Of a stretch of DNA of 64,000 nucleotides, positions 1 through 11,100 are shown in pieces (position 1 is the stretch's first letter; each line of letters begins with the position of its first letter). The notes beneath the pieces are model-generated. The model ran no database searches. It saw only the letters and a list, made by a program, of their open reading frames with translations, and had not been told where the DNA came from. Position numbers and translations under genes: made by a program. This stretch comes from Haliclona indistincta (lineage: Eukaryota > Porifera > Demospongiae > Haplosclerida > Chalinidae), in assembly GCA_964017065.1 (NCBI GenBank), contig OZ024783.1, positions 2,703,059-2,767,058 of the forward strand, read 5' to 3'.

Positions 1-142
1 TGCTGCTGTGCAGTTGTTGGACGATCTCTGTCAGAACGAAAACTCACCTCCTTTCCTGAAACCAGTGGACACAGAAACATTTCCAGTGAGTATATAGAGT
101 CATCACTTACTCACTCACTCACTCATGTGTTCCCTCTCTCTC

Positions 143-214
<72 letters not shown>

Positions 215-1335
215 CTCTCCCTCTCTCTCTCCCTCACTTTCTCTCTCTCAGGACTATCCATTGGTTGTTTGTTGTCCGATGGATCTTATTCTAGTTCGTC
301 AGAAGCTCTCTGAGGGTCACTATCGAGTGCCAAGAGAGCTCATTGATGATGTTAGACTTATCTTTACTAACGCTAAAGAGTACAATCAACAGAAATCACA
401 AGTTTGTATATCTTAGTATACTCTTGTACAGCCCAGTATACTCTTGTACATCTAAGTATACTCTTGTATATCCCAGTATACTCTTGTATATCCCAGTATA
501 CTATTTCATGTCTCAGTATACTCTTGCACATTCCAGTATACTCTTTGACATCCCAGTATATACTTGCAAATTCCAGTATACTCTTTCACATTACAGTATA
601 CTCTTGTATATTCCAGTATACTCTTGCATATCTCAGTATACTCTTGCTTATCTCGGTATAGTACTTTAGAAAATGCCCACAGAAATTAGAACAATAGTCT
701 TGCACAATGTGTGATGTGAAATTGAAGTTTTACATAATAATAATCGTTATCTTACATGTACACATGTATAATTTGGTGTTTCCTCCTCACAGGTCTACAA
801 GATGGCTAAGTCTCTTCAAGCGTTGTTCGAGATCAAGGTACTGGAGTTCCTGAAATCATGTCAATCTGAGGACAGCAGACCAGTCTATGGCACCAGACGA
901 ACCCTCGGTATCCTAGCGGAATCCACTCCACAGATCCCATCTAGACTAAGATCATCTTCTCACAGCACTGCAGACACAATGAGCAGTTTGATAATGAACA
1001 GACTATCAACCTCGACTGAAGAACTCTCCTCAAACGATGAATCTGAGAGCAGAGACGAACTGTCCGTTGAGGAGGAGGAGGTGGGCGTGGTCAGAAGACG
1101 CGTGACCACTAGGAGTAGATCACAGAGGAAGAGACGATATGATGATCAGGAAGGGGGCGGGGCAGTGGGCAGGGTAGTGACTAGGTCAGCGTCAAAGAGA
1201 CTCAGACGATTGAGCATGTCAGACGATGAGGAAGATGATGAGTTAGAGGATGAAGAAGATGAGGTTATTCCACGAGTATCACACATTGTCACTACACGAA
1301 CTGGTAGAACAGTCAAACCAACCATCAAATATTAA
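1..1335 (+). CDS. 3' end of a BRWD/PHIP-like bromodomain gene (copy A, 5' part outside window)
   Basis: Three exons are visible: 1-85 (entered mid-exon), 252-401 and 793-1335, with AG/GT boundaries and consistent phase. They encode most of a bromodomain that matches the second bromodomain of BRWD/PHIP proteins: the PVDTETFPDYP loop, a PMDL motif, then the DVRLIFTNAKEYN helix carrying the acetyl-lysine-binding Asn, then an alpha-C helix. The last exon adds an acidic/basic tail with KRKRR-like patches and ends at TAA 1333-1335. The family reads acetylated or methylated histones in the nucleus. The sequence is nearly identical to the ends of BRWD copies B (16298) and E (53091). The next gene on the same strand is CARD-NLR A, repeating the BRWD-then-NLR order seen elsewhere. 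No lesion is visible in this part; the state of the missing part is unknown. Confidence 0.85.
127..251. repeat. (CT)n microsatellite in a BRWD intron
   Basis: An almost pure CT tract with short CCT interruptions fills the intron between exons 1-85 and 252-401 and runs into the polypyrimidine tract of the acceptor at 250-251. The same intron has a short tract in copy B (15266-15311) and in copy E (54232-54282), so tract length differs strongly between copies. Confidence 0.95.
411..662. repeat. 20-bp minisatellite in the bromodomain intron
   Basis: About 12 tandem units of roughly 20 bp, consensus cagtatactcttgtatatcc, lie in the intron between the last two BRWD exons. The same repeat is at 15464-15630 in copy B (about 8 units) and on the opposite strand at 53935-54078 in copy E (about 7 units). 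Unit number therefore distinguishes the three copies. Confidence 0.95.
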
Positions 1336-1589
1336 TAGTACTTCATTTTGTGGTTATTATTGAAATCTAAAGCCTTACCAATTTCTTTACAGTTGGTATC
1401 ATGTTGTCATGTCATTGTTTAGACATCATGCATCCAGCTAGTGACAAGGAAAACCAACTCATCACCATGGCAATGCAGCTACACAGCAAGGCTTGCAAAA
1501 CCCACTATATTATGCATTCTCAGAATAGACTCTAACGACAACTAGCTACGCCGTTGAAAGGTGTGGCTTGTTTTGTTGACAGTTAAGTT

Positions 1590-4534
1590 ATGGCGTCTTG
1601 TGCCGATCAGGTAAGAATGTTTCTTTAGCAGCATCAGTCCATAGCTGCATTGCTGTATGTAGCATATATATATAATAATACTTGTCTGTAATCTTCGTCT
1701 GCTGTTCAGGAGACCGAGAGCGCTGAGTACCGCTCGTTCCAAAGGCATTATGCTGACCTGTTCAAATCCATTGGTGACCCTACTTCACTGGCAGCAGAAC
1801 TGTACTCCGCTGGTTTACTGTCACGAGAGACGAGGAAGAGAATCTACAGTAGAACACTGGTTGAGTCAGATAAAGTGTGTGAGCTCCTAGATGCGACAGA
1901 AACAGCAATCCGACTAGACCCCAGCAACTACCACAAGTTTGTGGAAGCACTAGACAAGGACAGTTCAATGCAGCACCTCTGTGGCAAGCTGAGGTCCACA
2001 TGTGGTGAGTGTGATAATGTGTGTCTGAGTACATCCACTGACCAGTGCATGGTGTTCTGATGTAGCTCAACTCAAGTCACTGCACACTCCTCAACTGGTG
2101 TCGTCCCTACCACCAAACACATCAGGTGAGTAGAGAATGTGTGTATCGTGGAATAACATGTGACAGTGTCTTACAGCTCAACAGACCAATGATAGTATGA
2201 TACCATCCTCCATCACATCTTCATCTCATTCAAGCACAACAGGTATAATGACATATTAGTCAATCACTAATGACCAGTGGATGATGTGTTTCCTCTCCTC
2301 AGCTATCACCAGGAAACAGTACAAACAGTTCCTAAAGAAATGTTACCGACAGCCACTCCCTGATGATGATAAGCTACTCACTACTGCCAGCAAGCACTAC
2401 ATTGAGCTAGCTGTCATCAGCAAGAAGGGTATCACCAGGAAGCAAGCAGATGAGTTTACTAGAAAAAGTCTCCACGGTTTATCTGAAGAGATCTTGCATG
2501 AGAAAGCTCCGGTAGCACTAGATCATATACTAAAGCCCAGAGAGGATGGTAGACCAGTACGTTGTGTCCTGGTGGAGGGTGCACCAGGTATCGGCAAGAG
2601 CACACTGGCATGGGAGGTGTGTCACAAGTGGGAGGAGTTAGAGAGTGTGAAACAATATGAGTTAGTGGTACTAGTTCGGTTGAGAGAGAAGAAGGCTCAA
2701 GAGGCACGCTGCCTTGAGGACCTGCTGCCGTGTGATGCTACCCCTAACATGAAGGAGCTCTTGGTTGCAATAGGAGAAGGAGAAGGCATGCTTATCGTGT
2801 GTGATGGGTTTGATGAGCTTCCTCGTGAGCAGCGACAGGAGGGCTCAGTCTACATAAAACTACTCAAGGGTATGCTCCTGGCAGAGGCTACTATTATTGT
2901 CACTAGTCGTCCTTCAGTAAGTGCTGACCTCTGGAGTCTCTGCCAGCATAACATAGACAGGCACCTCGAGGTGATAGGCTTCACTAGAGAGGATATCAAG
3001 CGGTTTGCTGAGAGCGTGTTTAGTGGGGATATCCTGGCAGGGTTCTTGACTTACATCACTAGTAATCTTCCCATATGGTATGATGTACATCCCTCTCAAT
3101 GCTGTCTTTGTTGCCCTGATATACCAGGACAGCTATGACACAGATACGCCCTTCCCTACAACCATGACACAGCTCTTTGACGCTCTCACTCGTGGTCTCA
3201 TTCGCAGGCACCTCGTGTCCACATGTCGGATTCCTAGTGAGTATTGCATGCCTCCTTCCCTCCAGCGTACAGAGGACATTAGCAAGCTTCCTCATCTAGT
3301 GGATCAGCAGCTTCTTCAGCTAGCCAAGGTGGCCTATGAGAGTCTGTGTGAGAAAACGTTCATCTTCACTGACCTTGGTGAGGACTTTGAGCATCTTGGG
3401 ACAATGAAAAAGACCACAAGTGTGAATGTGTGTACAGGACCTGGGTGCTCCTACTCCTTCCTCCATCTCACTCTTCAAGAATACTTGACTGCCCTCCATA
3501 TTGCTATTGTGAATCCTAGTGGCTTTGAACTGGTAGAATGGCTAAAGGAAGGTAGTGTTGTTGTGAGGTTTCTGGCAGGAATGTACAGACATGATGATTA
3601 TCATAGTCACCCTGTGTACCAGGAGTTGGTACAACAACTTGCCAGTATTCAGTATACTAGTCTACAGTTGGTCCATTGTGCATATGAGTGTCCTAGCATT
3701 ATGGATAGTGTGAAGGTGGACTATAGTAAACGTTATACAATAGATGTTGAACCAGTAGTTGGTTTTGACTGGTATGCCACAGGATACTGCATCAGCCACT
3801 TTGAAGAAAGATTTGGACTAATTGTAATGAATAATGAGTCAGAGGAAAATATTGATCTCCTGGTGAAGGGTCTTAGGTCCTCATCTATTGCTAAAGCGAG
3901 AATATTGTCATTAAACATAACTGGATCGTCCCTTTCTGTAATTATTTCATTAAGAGAGTTTTGTCGATTGAAGAAACTTGTATTATGGAGGGTTAACATT
4001 GATCATGATGATCTGGTCATCTTACAGCAGCTGATAGCACCAGGGAGTGAACTAAAGTATCTATTTATGTCTGGCATTGGATTGCCAAATAGTAGCTCAT
4101 TAATCTTAACATTATTTCAACCTTCTTCATTGCAACAACTTGGATTGGAAATTATTGACACTTTTGTTGATACTCAGCTTCTTCCACATGGTAACACAAA
4201 CCTCAAGGAACTTGCCATTTCATGTGACCTTCTTCACCCACTAGCTGCATTGATCGTGAATATCGCTTCACTGACCTACCTGGAGATTGATGATCCACTA
4301 AGCACTAGTGATCTACCTGTTCTCACCAACATTGTACAGTCACACCCCACACTAGAAGTACTACACATTGAAGAGATAAAAGATTACACTGACTCTACTA
4401 ACCTGCTCCAACTGATCGAGGCTGCTGATAGTAACGAACATGTAGTAACATTCAAACTTGATATAGTAGTCTATAACAAGCTACCACCACACATCCAAGA
4501 ACAATATAAGCATCTTTTAAAACCTTGTAATTAA
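1590..4534 (+). pseudogene. CARD-NACHT-LRR receptor gene A (frameshifted)
   Basis: Exons 1590-1610 (ATG), 1710-2004, 2066-2125, 2177-2242 and 2303-4534. Exon 2 encodes a death-fold domain best read as a CARD (LFKSIGDP..LAAELYSAGLLS..RLDPSNYHKFVEAL). The long exon carries a NACHT ATPase: P-loop GAPGIGKST at about 2578-2606, Walker B LIVCDGFDEL near 2792, sensor SRPS near 2908. Then come the NOD helices (FLHLTLQEYLTALHIA) and a C-terminal leucine-rich region with LPHGNTNLK and LLHPLAALI segments. The family senses microbial or danger signals in the cytoplasm and oligomerises through NACHT. Compared with copies B and E, two bases (AT) are missing near 3072. The frame closes at 3138 just after NACHT, although the remaining 484 codons stay open in another frame. 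Copy F carries the same deletion. It is either a recent pseudogene or a gene for a truncated CARD-NACHT protein. Confidence 0.85.
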
Positions 4535-5586
4535 TGATAATACATGTACTTATGTGTTCATTATGATTTTTTATATAACAGTTCAATATGATTTTTTATA
4601 TAACAGTTCAATATTATTTTGAATAATTTTTTAACTACATGTACTTTGTCTTTTTTTCTTGTACATGTGTAGAACGCATCATTTCTTAATAAATTATTTT
4701 TGTCACTCCTGTTTTGTAATTGTTTACTACTTGGGCAGAGTTTGAATATGTGTAGCTAATATATACTTCAAATTGATCTCACGTGCAATACATTAGATAG
4801 TGATGATGGGTAGTATACTGCCTGGAGGAGGAGTACTGGAAGATGATGCATGACTTGGAATGGATTGCAACAGCTTTGAGTTCATGCTCTTAGCTTGAGC
4901 TAGCTTGCTAATTCATGACATTTCATCCTAGCTAGTAGAATGACTTTCTCTCATTCTAATCCATTAACTCAATAATGTTACTTTTGCGAGACGTGTGGCT
5001 GGTCTCACCAACCTGAAATTTATGGTTCTGGAAATTTATGGAAATTTGTTTGGTTGTTATAGTCGATGTCCTTTCATTTGCTTACTCAGACCAGCTATGG
5101 ACCAGCTTCCATTACCGAGGTCCATAGCTGGTCTGAGTAAGCAGATGATAGGACATCGACTAACAACCAAACAGACACCAAAGGATGGAGTGCTTGACAA
5201 TAAGGTACAGTGAGTTGGTTTATGGTGATATTTACGGTACTGTATACTTTTTTAGTTGCTGCAGTCGATGAGCTTATGTTAGCATAATAAATATTTAAAC
5301 TGAGTTTTCAAGTTATAATTTTAAATAAATAATTAATTGTTCGAGTCAGAGCTTGCTCATTGCAAAGAGGAGAGGGGGATCAGATTCAGATCTGTGTGGT
5401 GCTTTATCTTGATTGATATAGTGCAGTCATGCAATGCACAGTGATGATGGAAAGACCGTGAGAGATGGCTGGGACATGTAGTATCGTACTGCTGAAAGAC
5501 AACGGAGTACGGCAATACAAGATGTAAGAAAATTCAAATTTCCCGCTGTACAGACTGGAAGCGCGGTTGGTTACGCCCACTACTAA
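4535..5586. other. 3' flank of NLR A and start of the shared promoter block
   Basis: No gene is seen. The AT-rich stretch 4540-4960 is a conserved NLR 3' flank found also at 21660-22140, and inverted at 32400-32770, 46390-46830 and 62400-62760. A foldback element lies at 5048-5171. From about 5340 the sequence matches the block upstream of the Death/BRWD chimeras, including TTTCCCGC preceded by AAATT near 5536-5550, which is also present before copies C and E and the right-arm fragment. Confidence 0.7.
5048..5171. mobile_element. Foldback MITE, about 55-bp arms
   Basis: The outer part TGTTTGGTTGTTatAGTCGATG reappears inverted at 5148-5171, and both arms contain the CTTACTCAGACCAGCTATGG block, separated by about 15 bp. 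Arms of about 55 bp match with a few differences. The corresponding position of the other NLR 3' flanks (near 46290) lacks the hairpin. No coding capacity. Confidence 0.8.
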
Positions 5587-5594
5587 CACATGGA

Positions 5595-5987
5595 TAGGGA
5601 TGAGGCTATTATGCTCAAAAATTTACCCATTATTCTATGCCGCACTGCTCAAAATTTTCACCGATTATGCTCACAATTATGCTACTTATTTAAGCCTCAC
5701 GTGATCATTGAAACAAACGATTGAACGATTGATAGGCAGTCTAAGGCAGCTCACAGCTGCTAGCTTACTGTCGAAAAGATGACAACGCATTTTCGAATGC
5801 AATATATATGTGCTTGCTTGTTCTTGTGTTGCTGTTGAACTCGAACGCGCATTCAAATATGATGGGTGTAACGACCACACCTACCAATTATATTACATTT
5901 TTACCGATTATGCTTCGAATAATGCTCGGAAAAAAATTACCTATTATGCCGGAAGCAGTGCCCGCATATTTATTAGCCGCATCCCTA
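5595..5987. mobile_element. hAT-like MITE with 8-bp target duplication
   Basis: The element begins TAGGGATGAGGCT and ends AGCCGCATCCCTA, inverted ends with one mismatch. It is flanked by the direct repeat CACATGGA (5587-5594 and 5988-5995). Homologous sites lacking it read ACTAACACATGGAAAA at about 22907 and inverted at about 45763, which confirms insertion. The interior of 393 bp is AT-rich with repeated GATTATGCT-like motifs and no transposase. It lands exactly upstream of the ATG of the Death module in chimera B, so it separates that exon from the conserved upstream block. Confidence 0.9.
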
Positions 5988-5990
5988 CAC

Positions 5991-6320
5991 ATGGAAAAAG
6001 CGCGGCATGCATTCCAGTCTTCCAGGCGAGAGACTCGTAGTCGTACTCGAGGTCGTACTAACATCTCTCAGGCTCTGATCATCTCTGGTACTACAAACTC
6101 TGGTCCTCTATCATGTGAGTGAAGTGATTTTTACAAAGTTGAGCTTTTCTATTTCTCTCCGGCAGCTGACAGACCCTCTTATGATCAGCTCCTTCATCTC
6201 AAGAAACCTGATGGGTCTTCTCTGAGAGTTATTCGATGGATCTCATCATTGGAACAATGGCAGTGCACAGACCTAGCTCACATGCTCTTGAAGGATGATG
6301 ATCTAGTGAGAAGGTATCAG
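5991..6320 (+). pseudogene. Leader plus truncated Death domain, 5' module of Death/BRWD chimera B
   Basis: Exon 1 (5991-6114, ATG 5991) encodes an Arg-rich leader ending RTNISQALIISGTTNSGPLS, homologous to the 2A-bearing exon end of the Death-NLRs (ISQSLIISGDIERNPGP) but without the DxExNPGP core. Exon 2 (6166-6320) encodes the first half of a Death domain: SYDQLLHLKKPDG, WISSLEQWQCTDLAHMLLKDDDLVRRYQ. The full domain is seen in copy C (23150-23482) and in the right-arm fragment. Here it stops at the codon CAG (6318-6320); seven bases later begins a BRWD WD-repeat exon. Reading straight through gives a stop at 6357. The same junction is present in copy E (61854), so it formed before the arms were duplicated. 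Confidence 0.75.
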
Positions 6321-7102
6321 GTTACAGGTGGAATGGGAGAGGACTGACACGTATCTGGTATCCGCCCACTCACCTGATTGCATTGTGAGGGTGTGGAGAT
6401 CGAGCACAGGAGAGCTGGTCTCTAAACTAAAGGTACAAAAATTCAAATTTTGAATAAAGTTTGAAAAAAGCATTACCAAATTCGGAGGGAATCGTTGTGT
6501 ATACAGTGGAACACTCACTGTGGTCACCTCTGAAATAAAGACTCAACTTGTGGGTACCTTGTGGGTGTCAAAATCAATTGGGTTTCTAATGTACCTTTTC
6601 CATTCATTTTTAATTAGATTTTTTTTAATTATGCTCCTCTAAAAATTTAAGTGTGTGTCTAATTGCTGTAAATGTGTCTCTTCTTCAGGAGCATTCTGGT
6701 GAAGTATTTGTCCTGGAGTGTCATCCACATGACTCCAGGATCCTGCTCACAGCTGGTCATGATGGGGTTATTATTATTTGGGACATGCTAGCAGCTGTAC
6801 GACTGAAAAAAATTCAAAATTGAGGTTTGCTGTGTGCGGTCACAAAGATTCTGTTTCAGCTAGTCTCTGTAGCATGAAGAAGGGCATTCATGCATCTTTG
6901 ACTGTAAGTGGTCACCAGATGGGACAACCTTTGCTGCTGCAGATAGTCAAGGATACCTTACTGTGTATGGACTAGGGTCAAGCAAGCCTTATGAGCAGGT
7001 AGGCTCACTCACTCATCCACTCACTCACTCACTCATCCACTCACTCACCCACTCACACACTTACTCGCTCACTCACCCACTCACTCTCTCTCTCACTCAT
7101 AG

Positions 7103-7624
<522 letters not shown>

Positions 7625-7735
7625 TAGTGTACTCTCTCGGGCTCACACAGGAGGAGGTACAGCAAGCTATCAGCTACTGGCACAGCAGAATGATAGTACC
7701 CCAGTTGGACCAAGATCTGGTCAAGTAAGCTTTAA

Positions 7736-8398
7736 GGTGGCGGGCACCCGTTCGCTATGAATATTAATGAGATTTTTAGAGGGCTCAGAACATCAGACTG
7801 AAAGATCCAAGCAGTGCAAAACTCGCTGCGAAGCATCATACTATGCGTCCTAGCATATAAAACAACTCTCGGCAAAATCTGTAGAGCGCGAAGTGCACGG
7901 CTTACACGAACGTTGTAGCAATTTTTCTCGCCAAATTTGTGAACGTGAGCGGCTAGCAGGACCGCGATCAGCAGCCCAATAGTAAGCTATTACAATTTTC
8001 TAGGTCGTGTCGGATGCTTTTCGGAAAATTATTTCCTTCATCTGATTTATGAGCTTATATCGTCGAGAATACGCCAGTGGGCTACACAAAGCCAGAGCTA
8101 CCTCAATTTTAAGAACGAATTTCCACAAAACCATCCGACACGACCTAGAAAATGTGCTTAGCTACACACTCGTCCAGGTTAGCCATTATAAGATGCTACG
8201 ATTCTGCTTAAATTTGGCGAGAAGTTTCGATACTTCAGTTGTTTTCCTTGGCAAAACAGCTGGCTGTTATGAATATAATTACCACCCCATTCTACAATGT
8301 AGCCTGTTGCGCGGGCGCCGTGGTTGCCCTGAAGTAATGATATTCATACTGCGCATACTGCGCGTATTATTGTGCGCACTAAAAAGGTACCCGCCACC
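7736..8398. mobile_element. TTAA-flanked MITE (piggyBac-type target)
   Basis: Ends GGTGGCGGGCACC and GGTACCCGCCACC are inverted repeats, flanked on each side by TTAA (7732-7735 and 8399-8402). Sub-terminal segments (CTAGGTCGTGTCGGATG near 8002 and its inverse near 8128) form a second inverted pair. The same intron in copy E lacks the element. No transposase is encoded; assignment to piggyBac rests only on the TTAA duplication. Confidence 0.8.
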
Positions 8399-8440
8399 TT
8401 AAGTAGACAGATGTAGACAGGTGACATACACTATACACTG

Positions 8441-8545
8441 GCTGTGTCTCACTGACCACTAGAGGTTCAGGTGGGACTGCCCACACCTGCAGTGGGAGGC
8501 ACAGTCAGTACTCCTGTGAGCTCCTAGCCTGGGTTCTAGGAGTTG
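8441..8545 (+). repeat. Dispersed intronic repeat of about 100 bp
   Basis: The block starting GGCTGTGTCTCACTGACCAC and containing CACACCTGCAGTGGGAGGCA recurs at 11101-11195, 25323-25395 and inverted at 59085-59172, always in BRWD-family introns. Copies are near-identical apart from a deletion at 25346. No coding potential; the type of element is not recognised. Confidence 0.85.
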
Positions 8546-8695
8546 CCTGTTTAGTGCATCAGAAACACACTTGTTTGATCAATGTCTCTCTACTCCACAG
8601 AGTGAGATGCTTTCCTCTCAGATGACACTTTATGAAGAAGCGAAGAGATCTATCAAGTGCAGCAACTACTCAGTGACACACCACCACCTGTGAGC

Positions 8696-8742
8696 TCTCC
8701 CTCCCTCCCTCCCTCCCTCCCTCCCTCCCTCCCTCCCTCCCT

Positions 8743-8792
<50 letters not shown>
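8696..8792. repeat. (CCCT)n(CT)n tract
   Basis: Tetranucleotide CCCT units followed by pure CT fill the start of the intron after exon 8601-8689. The homologous intron of copy E carries a hexanucleotide array instead (58650-58910). Confidence 0.95.
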
Positions 8793-8797
<5 letters not shown>

Positions 8798-9179
8798 GTG
8801 TAATGATGACATCATACCATTCACTGAACTCAGTAGTGATGGTCAATATTTTCAGCCTTGTCTGATTCACCATCTCATGTATTAGTGGATGTGCTCAAAC
8901 TATTTCATGTCAGATCTTTGTGGTTCTTGCTAAAATGCAAACTGTACAGTGTTATCAGATGCTTTGTTTTCTCTATCAGGCTCCTTCTCCCAAGTTTGAT
9001 CGTGTTAAAGGACGTTCCTTGCGCAGTGGACGCACCATACCTGACCCACTGGCTTCTGTGGTTGTTGAGAGTGACTCCACTAAAGATGGTGTCTTGACAA
9101 GCACCAGCGAAATGGAGGAAGAAGAGGTGGAGATTGAGGAGGAGGAGGAGGAGGACAACTGGGAGATGTTGAGGTGACC

Positions 9180-9606
9180 CTCACACCATCACTACTATCA
9201 CCCTCACTACTATCTCCCTCGCTACTATCACCATCACTACTATCACCCTCACTACTATCACCATCACTACTATCACCATCACTACTATCACCATCACTAC
9301 TATCACCCTCACTACTATCACCATCACTACTATCACCATCACTACTATCTCCCTCGCTACTATCACCATCACTACTATCACCCTCACTACTATCACCATC
9401 ACTACTATCACCATCACTACTATCACCATCACTACTATCACCATCACTACTATCACCCTCACTACTATCACCATCACTACTATCACCATCACTACTATCA
9501 CCATCACTACTATCACCATCACTACTATCACCCTCACTACTATCACCATCACTACTATCACCATCACTCACTATCACCATCACTACTATCACCATCACTA
9601 CTATCA
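9180..9606. repeat. 15-bp minisatellite filling a BRWD intron
   Basis: About 28 units of the consensus ATCACTACTATCACC, with variants CTCACTACT and TCCCTCGCT, occupy almost the whole intron between exons 8980-9173 and 9620-9715. The right-arm homologue (57075-58235, opposite strand) has about 77 units. Because the unit is 15 bp, long open frames run through on both strands; these are artefacts of the repeat. Confidence 0.95.
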
Positions 9607-9806
9607 TGTTTCTTCACAGTACGGCTTCTAGTGACATTTCAGATTGGACCACTGAGGTTGATGGGATGAATTACATTTCACCATCTCGCAAGAGATCACA
9701 GCGACGAAAACGCCAGTAAGTAGAACAATATGACAGTGTCACAGACGCCAGTAAGACAGGCATGATATCTGTAGATAGAGTGTCTAGCTGCCTGGCTACC
9801 ACACTG

Positions 9807-10496
9807 AATGAACGAATTTCACGAACCCTCGGCGTTTTGCGAGTTAGCACTAAGCTCCCTAGTTGGGGATTGCAGCAGGAGTTTGCAGCTAGTGCCAACC
9901 TGCTTAGCTTATATGCTGTAGCTATATTGAAACTACTGCTGTAAAAAGATTTCACAAACCCTTGGCGTGTTGCACATTGTAGAGTTAGCTCCTAGTTATG
10001 GCTATCAGAAGGAGCTTTGCAGCTAAAGCCAACCTGCTTGCTATTGAAACTTAACTGTACTGGTAAACAGAAGACAGCAAAGTGCTGACCACAACCGAGA
10101 CAAGGTGTGTCAAGTGGGCGTGACCGTTACACTTAGTAGGTAGCCATTGCTCTTGGCTTTGATAGGCTTTTTCTTGAGATGTCTACGCACCCCCAGAGCT
10201 GTCCTGCTGTTTAGATGGAATCTACAAGTACCTAGGTAGTCAACTATGGGCACGTTTGTCGTCAGAGATGTCCAAGATGGCCGTCAAGGTGAGCCAGCCA
10301 TACATAACTCGAGAACGAAAGCACTTTAGCAAAATCCACGAGTCATATTGCAAGCCATTGTCGTGCTAAGCCTGTTCATACCTTTACCGAGTTACAGAAG
10401 TGAGCGATGGTCTCTGCAGCTCGATGGACAGAACGAACGATCGAGTGAACGAATGACAAACCAAGTACCGTAACCCTCGCGCATGCGCCGAGGGTT
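9807..10496. mobile_element. Insertion with short inverted ends in a BRWD intron
   Basis: The left-arm intron holds about 690 bp that the right-arm intron (56880-56966) lacks. AACCCTCGGCG at 9823-9833 pairs with CGCCGAGGGTT at 10486-10496. Inside, about 100 bp starting near 9810 is partly repeated from 9950 (the TTTGCAGCTA.TGCCAACCTGCT segment). No transposase frame is seen. No clear target duplication was found, so the class is unknown. Confidence 0.6.
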
Positions 10497-11100
10497 AATC
10501 ACCCACTCACTCACACACTCACTCACTCACTCGCTCACTTGCCTTCTCTCTGCAGATATTCTAACTACTCAGATGAGTCGTCAGAGATCAGTGGAGGTAG
10601 AACAGTAGTGGAGGATGAAGATGAGAGAGACAAGGAGAAGAGAAGAGTGAGGAAGAAACGAAGGATGAGTCCAGACGATCAAGATGAGCCAGTGAAGGAA
10701 AGAAGAAGACCACGCCCCTCACTACCAGTAAGCCTTGACCAGAGTTACTGTAATAGTTCTCATTGTTGCTCAGTAATGATGTATTTGGCTCTTTTCCTCT
10801 CTTTAGGTAAAAGGTGTGGATCTCACAGCCTACTGGCCGTCTGATTGGTTGAAGTCAACTAAACCACGCCCCTCACCTTACTTCCCTCAAGTTGGTGATA
10901 TTGTGAGTACATGTACTGGTGTGTTATGGGTGACTACTAGTCTCTCTCTCTTCCTCTCAGGTGGTGTATTGCCGACTGGGACACGAGCTGTATCGTGATG
11001 CTGTCCGTGAGAACAAAACATATCCATGGAAACACCAGCGAATGCCCTGGGAGAAGTTCACACTGAGAGTAAGTCTAGTCCATGCTAATGTTGCTTTAGC

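Noticed and set aside
411..662. CRISPR-like array of 20-bp repeats
   Set aside because: Units are contiguous without unique spacers, in an intron of a eukaryotic gene; it is a minisatellite.
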